Of a stretch of 7,744 nucleotides of DNA, positions 5,144 through 7,744 are shown piece by piece. The DNA comes from DATKSS01 sp049582065 (GTDB taxonomy: Bacteria; Chloroflexota; Dormibacteria; Dormibacterales; Dormibacteraceae). Location: positions 1-7,744 of the forward strand of contig JBAUTF010000070.1 in NCBI GenBank assembly GCA_049582065.1. Direction: 5' to 3'. Position 1 is the stretch's first letter. Each line of letters opens with the position of its first letter. The notes beneath the pieces were generated by a model. It saw only the letters and a program-made list of their open reading frames with translations. It did not search any database and had not been told where the DNA came from. The translations under genes were made by a program, and so were the position numbers.

Positions 5144-5899
5144 ATGGGTGATGTGAAGGAAGTTGTCAGGTCTCATTACGCGGAGGCGGCCAAGCAGCTC
5201 GCCGTGCTTCCGCTCGACTCCGCCGGCTGCTGCCAGGTCGACGGCCCGGACTGCGGCTGCGCCGGATCCTACTCAGCGCAAGAGCTGAAAGATCTGGGCA
5301 TGGGCGACGGCCTGAGTCTTGGCTGTGGCAACCCGACCGCGCTCGCTCAGCTCGAGCCCGGCCAGGTCGTGCTCGACCTCGGCTCTGGGGCCGGCCTCGA
5401 TGTGCTGCTGTCGGCCAGGCGGGTCTCGCCGGGCGGCCGCGCGTACGGGCTCGACATGACAGACGAGATGCTCGCGCTCGCCAACCGCAACCGGGAGCAG
5501 GCGGGGATCGAGAACGCAACGTTTCTCAAGGGCTCGATCGAGAGCATTCCCCTTCCCGACGCGACCGTCGACGTGGTGATCTCCAACTGCGTGATCAACC
5601 TGGCCGAGGACAAGCGAGCCGTGATCAGGGAGGCCTTCCGCGTCCTGAAGCCGGGCGGCCGCTTCGCGGTGGCCGACATGGTCGAGCTGAAGGCGCTCAG
5701 CCCTGCGATGAAAGCGCAGCTTGACTCGTGGGCGGGATGCATCTCCGGCACGATCCCAATCGACGAATACCGGGCCGCGCTGGTCGAGGCGGGATTCGAG
5801 GACCCCGACTTCCAGGTTCACGCGACTCAGGCTCTTCCGGGAGTCGAAGGCGAGGTCGGCAGCGCGTACATCAGGGCGCGCAAGCCGCTCAGCAGGTAA
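5144..5899 (+). CDS. arsM: Arsenite S-adenosylmethionine methyltransferase
   Basis: This 251-residue protein transfers methyl groups from S-adenosylmethionine to trivalent arsenic, making methylated, partly volatile arsenicals in the cytoplasm. The class I SAM site is VVLDLGSGAGLDVLL (75-89), with the acidic ribose-binding residue in GLDMT (102-106). ArsM hallmarks are SLGCGNPTALA (58-68), SNCVINLAEDK (147-157) and WAGCISG (196-202). Cys61, Cys149 and Cys199 correspond to Cys72, Cys174 and Cys224 of the Cyanidioschyzon enzyme; the cluster Cys29-Cys30, Cys37, Cys39 would supply the fourth, Cys44-like, thiol. The C-terminus is short, ending soon after the last beta strand. It is transcribed divergently from arsR and should be induced by arsenite. 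The next gene converges, with only 36 bases between. No arsenite efflux pump or arsenate reductase is in the window, so methylation may be the main route here or the other genes lie elsewhere. Confidence 0.93.
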   Translation: MGDVKEVVRSHYAEAAKQLAVLPLDSAGCCQVDGPDCGCAGSYSAQELKDLGMGDGLSLGCGNPTALAQLEPGQVVLDLGSGAGLDVLLSARRVSPGGRAYGLDMTDEMLALANRNREQAGIENATFLKGSIESIPLPDATVDVVISNCVINLAEDKRAVIREAFRVLKPGGRFAVADMVELKALSPAMKAQLDSWAGCISGTIPIDEYRAALVEAGFEDPDFQVHATQALPGVEGEVGSAYIRARKPLSR

Positions 5900-5935
5900 C
5901 GATCGGGCGGCGACCTGTTCGTGTCCGAGCGGTCG

Positions 5936-6202
5936 TCAGGCCGCCTTGGGACGCGCGGCCGTGCGGGGTCGCGCGCGACCCTTGTCGCGGCTGGGGTGCT
6001 CGACCACGGCCAGGACCCGGGGCGCGATGAACCTCGCCGTGCGGACCACACCGCCCGTGCGCGTCAGCTCACGGACCTCGACCGTCGTACGAGAGCTGCG
6101 CACCTCGACCGTGCGCCCGGCACGGGTCGCCTCGACCACGTACTCGCGCGCCGAACCTGAGCCGGCGTCCACGAGAACCTCTACGAAATCGCCTTTTGCC
6201 AT
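5936..6202 (-). CDS. Small conserved-looking hypothetical protein, 88 residues, basic C-terminal tail
   Basis: I cannot assign a function. Residues 1-68 read as alternating short beta strands (FVEVLVD, REYVVEATR, RTVEVRSS, TTVEVRELTR, VVRTARFIAPRVLAVVE), suggesting a small beta-barrel or sheet. Residues 70-88 are an Arg/Lys/Pro/Ala tail (SRDKGRARPRTAARPKAA) that could touch nucleic acid. There is no signal peptide, membrane segment or cysteine. An ATG 11 codons upstream (6235) is possible, but ATG 6202 is preferred because a CATAAA box lies 6 bases before it and the first strand begins directly after MAKGD. It converges with arsM and is divergent from the methyltransferase, so it is probably its own transcript. 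Confidence 0.65.
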   Translation of the reverse strand: MAKGDFVEVLVDAGSGSAREYVVEATRAGRTVEVRSSRTTVEVRELTRTGGVVRTARFIAPRVLAVVEHPSRDKGRARPRTAARPKAA

Positions 6203-6218
6203 GACTCTTTTATGCCCA

Positions 6219-6232
6219 AATCGGCCCCGATT
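6219..6232. promoter_or_regulatory. 14-bp inverted repeat upstream of the 88-residue gene
   Basis: AATCGG-CC-CCGATT has perfect 6-bp arms. It sits 5 to 18 bases upstream of the probable -10 CATAAA (6214-6209, minus strand), within the spacer of that promoter, where a repressor would interfere. It is short enough to be chance; the divergent methyltransferase start is 54 bases away. Confidence 0.3.
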
Positions 6233-6285
6233 CATGCGACCCGAGGGTTGCGGCCGGGCAGCTGTGAGGTCAGAATGCCCGGTGC

Positions 6286-7044
6286 ATGGGCAGCGTTCAC
6301 GCGGGAGACCCGGCCGCCCAACAGGCTCTCCTTCCCCTGACGCTCCAGAACGCGTATCGCTCGCGCTATCGGGCCATGCGCCCCGGATGGCGCTCCAGCG
6401 GGGACCAGCTCGAGGCCCTCGTGCGGAGCAAGGCGACCCCCGACAGCCGGGTGCTCGACCTTGGCTGCGGGCGGGGCGGTGTCGTGGAGCTGGTGTGGCG
6501 CGACGTCAAGCTGGCCACCGGCCTCGACCCTGACTCGCCATCTCTCGCCGAGCATCGCGCCCCCGGCATGCCCGTCATCAGAGGCGTGGGGGAGCGGCTG
6601 CCGTTCGCCGACTCCTCGTTCGACCTGGTCGTATGCGTCTGGGTGCTGGAGCACCTCGAGGAACCCGCGGCAACGCTCCGCGAGGTGTGCAGGGTGCTGC
6701 GGCCGGGCGGGCATTTCCTCTTCCTGACCCCCAACCTGCGCAACCCGCTGATGTGGCTGAACCGGCTGGGCAAGGCGTTGCCCCGGCTGCAGCGCCGGCT
6801 GGTGCCGCGACTCTACGGGCGCGAGGAGGCGGACACCTTCCCGGTCCGGTACCGGGCCAACACGGTGAGGGCGATTCGCGAGCAGGCCGGCGCTTGCGGG
6901 CTGGAGGTCGCGGAGCTTCGCGTGGTGCCAGACCCCACCTACCTCGCGCTCAACTCTTTCATGTTCAGGGCTTCGGTGCTGTCGGAGCGCCTGCTACCGA
7001 AGGGCTGGGGCGTGCACCTGCTCGGAGATCTAGTCCGGGCCTAA
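6286..7044 (+). CDS. Class I SAM-dependent methyltransferase (Methyltransf_11 type)
   Basis: The 252-residue product has SAM-binding motif I VLDLGCGRGG (56-65), the acidic ribose-binding Asp81 in GLDPD, and motif II/III ERLPFADSSFDLVVCVWVLEHL region (103-124), followed by REVCRVLRPGGHFLFLTPN (132-150). This is the standard Rossmann-type methyltransferase order. An N-terminal extension (AYRSRYRAMRPGWRSSGDQ, about 23-41) and a C-terminal section rich in Arg and Leu (LPRLQRRLVPRLYGREEAD, 165-183) probably form the substrate side. The substrate cannot be inferred; relatives act on lipids, glycans or small metabolites. No membrane segment is evident. The start ATG has no clear Shine-Dalgarno. The 3' end overlaps the converging FAD oxidoreductase gene by 15 bases. 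Confidence 0.85.
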   Translation: MGSVHAGDPAAQQALLPLTLQNAYRSRYRAMRPGWRSSGDQLEALVRSKATPDSRVLDLGCGRGGVVELVWRDVKLATGLDPDSPSLAEHRAPGMPVIRGVGERLPFADSSFDLVVCVWVLEHLEEPAATLREVCRVLRPGGHFLFLTPNLRNPLMWLNRLGKALPRLQRRLVPRLYGREEADTFPVRYRANTVRAIREQAGACGLEVAELRVVPDPTYLALNSFMFRASVLSERLLPKGWGVHLLGDLVRA

Positions 7045-7744
7045 CAGGTAGCCCATCCGGCGCGGCATCCGCGCCAGCTCAGAGACCAGCAGGCCGGGCT
7101 TGCGGCCCTGCTCCTCCGCAGTCTCCTTGGCGATCATGGCCTGCCTGACCACGGCTGCGCCCCATGAGCGGAACGGCTGCGGTGGGAACAGGCGAGGCCT
7201 GGGGTTGACCATGGGCAGTCTTGCGGTGTCGGTGTCGCGGTCGGTGGCCAGGTCGGCCAGCACCTGCCCCGCGAGGTGGGACGGTGCGACGCCGTTGCCC
7301 GTGTAGCCGAGAGCATAGAAGACGTTGCCTGGCTCGAGCGTGCCGAACACCGGCAAATGGGTCGGCGAAACGTCGATCGGGCCGCCCCAGCCGTCCTCGA
7401 TCGGCACGTCGCCGAACGTCGGGAACATGAGGCGGAAACCCTCCGCGGCCTGTTCGACGGCCCGCGAGTCGTGCGTGAATGCCTCGTCGATCGTGCGGCG
7501 CGCGCGGCCGCCCCCGCCGCCGAACGCGATCCGGCCATCGCGCGTCGTCCTGAAGTAGCGCAGCGAGGTGCGGAAGTCGGAGATGAGCTCACCGCCGGTC
7601 CAGCCGATCTCTGCAAGGCGGTCTGGCGCGGGCGCCGTGAGCACGATGTAAGAGCTCCACGCGACCAGCCGGCGGCTCAGCTGTGGCCAGCCGGTCGCCC
7701 AGGCGTTCAGCGCCAGCACGACTTTCTGCGCGCGCAGGCTGCCG
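7030..7744 (-). CDS. FAD-dependent oxidoreductase, DAO family (PuuB-like), C-terminal part, cut by window edge
   Basis: The visible 237 residues are the C-terminal half of a D-amino-acid-oxidase-type (DAO) flavoprotein; the frame is open to the edge, beginning GSLRAQKVVLALNAW. That opening is the VVLALNAW segment where the FAD domain resumes. The substrate-domain strands follow (LRYFRTTRDGRIAFGGGG), then WGGPIDVSPTHLPVFGTLE and the C-terminal FAD-binding motif YALGYTGNGVAPSHLAGQ. The pattern is closest to gamma-glutamylputrescine oxidase and related amine/amino-acid oxidases, which oxidise a C-N bond and pass electrons to O2, giving H2O2. The substrate is not certain. The N-terminal GxGxxG dinucleotide fold and the start codon lie outside. 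The last residues are GYLLGPD. The gene converges with the methyltransferase. Confidence 0.85.
   Translation of the reverse strand, partial: GSLRAQKVVLALNAWATGWPQLSRRLVAWSSYIVLTAPAPDRLAEIGWTGGELISDFRTSLRYFRTTRDGRIAFGGGGGRARRTIDEAFTHDSRAVEQAAEGFRLMFPTFGDVPIEDGWGGPIDVSPTHLPVFGTLEPGNVFYALGYTGNGVAPSHLAGQVLADLATDRDTDTARLPMVNPRPRLFPPQPFRSWGAAVVRQAMIAKETAEEQGRKPGLLVSELARMPRRMGYLLGPD

Overview
This is a high-GC window, and its coding frames have strongly G/C-biased third positions. The gene families (F420/FMN luciferase-like oxidoreductase, DinB-like enzymes, Ser/Pro-rich lipoprotein with PD40 propeller repeats, ArsR plus a short ArsM) suit a soil or terrestrial bacterium of the actinobacterial, Chloroflexota or Dormibacterota kind. 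The phylum is an inference; the window has no rRNA or marker gene. I see no insertion sequence, CRISPR array, tRNA or phage gene. This looks like chromosomal DNA with small, loosely connected gene groups.

Left part (1-1661): a DinB-like gene runs off the left edge on the minus strand. A roughly 300-base stretch with no intact gene follows, then a class II Fic protein (minus strand) with a C-terminal winged helix. The fic start faces a luciferase-like oxidoreductase across 80 bases. That gap holds a striking near-perfect 28-bp palindrome lying on the fic promoter.

Centre (1662-4679): the divergent gene encodes a two-domain protein, a luciferase-like flavin/F420 oxidoreductase fused to a hemerythrin HHE domain. 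A candidate 62-codon small gene with a good ribosome binding site follows. A minus-strand beta-propeller lipoprotein then lies directly downstream of arsR.

Arsenic section (4677-5899): arsR (minus) and arsM (plus) are divergent. The 92 bases between their start codons hold a perfect 20-bp inverted repeat that supplies the likely -35 boxes of both promoters, and a second, weaker copy lies near the arsM transcription start. ArsR should therefore repress itself and arsM until trivalent arsenic binds its cysteines. ArsM then methylates arsenite. The lipoprotein sits 27 bases after arsR and may be partly co-transcribed.

Right part (5936-7744): a small conserved-looking 88-residue protein (minus strand), a class I SAM-dependent methyltransferase (plus strand), and the C-terminal part of a DAO-type FAD oxidoreductase (minus strand, cut by the right edge). 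The last two genes converge and overlap by 15 bases.

A recurring theme is a TAnnnT-type -10 box exactly 6 bases before the start codon (fic, arsR, lipoprotein, and a weaker version at the 88-residue gene). This points to leaderless transcripts, whereas arsM and the small ORF have Shine-Dalgarno sequences.
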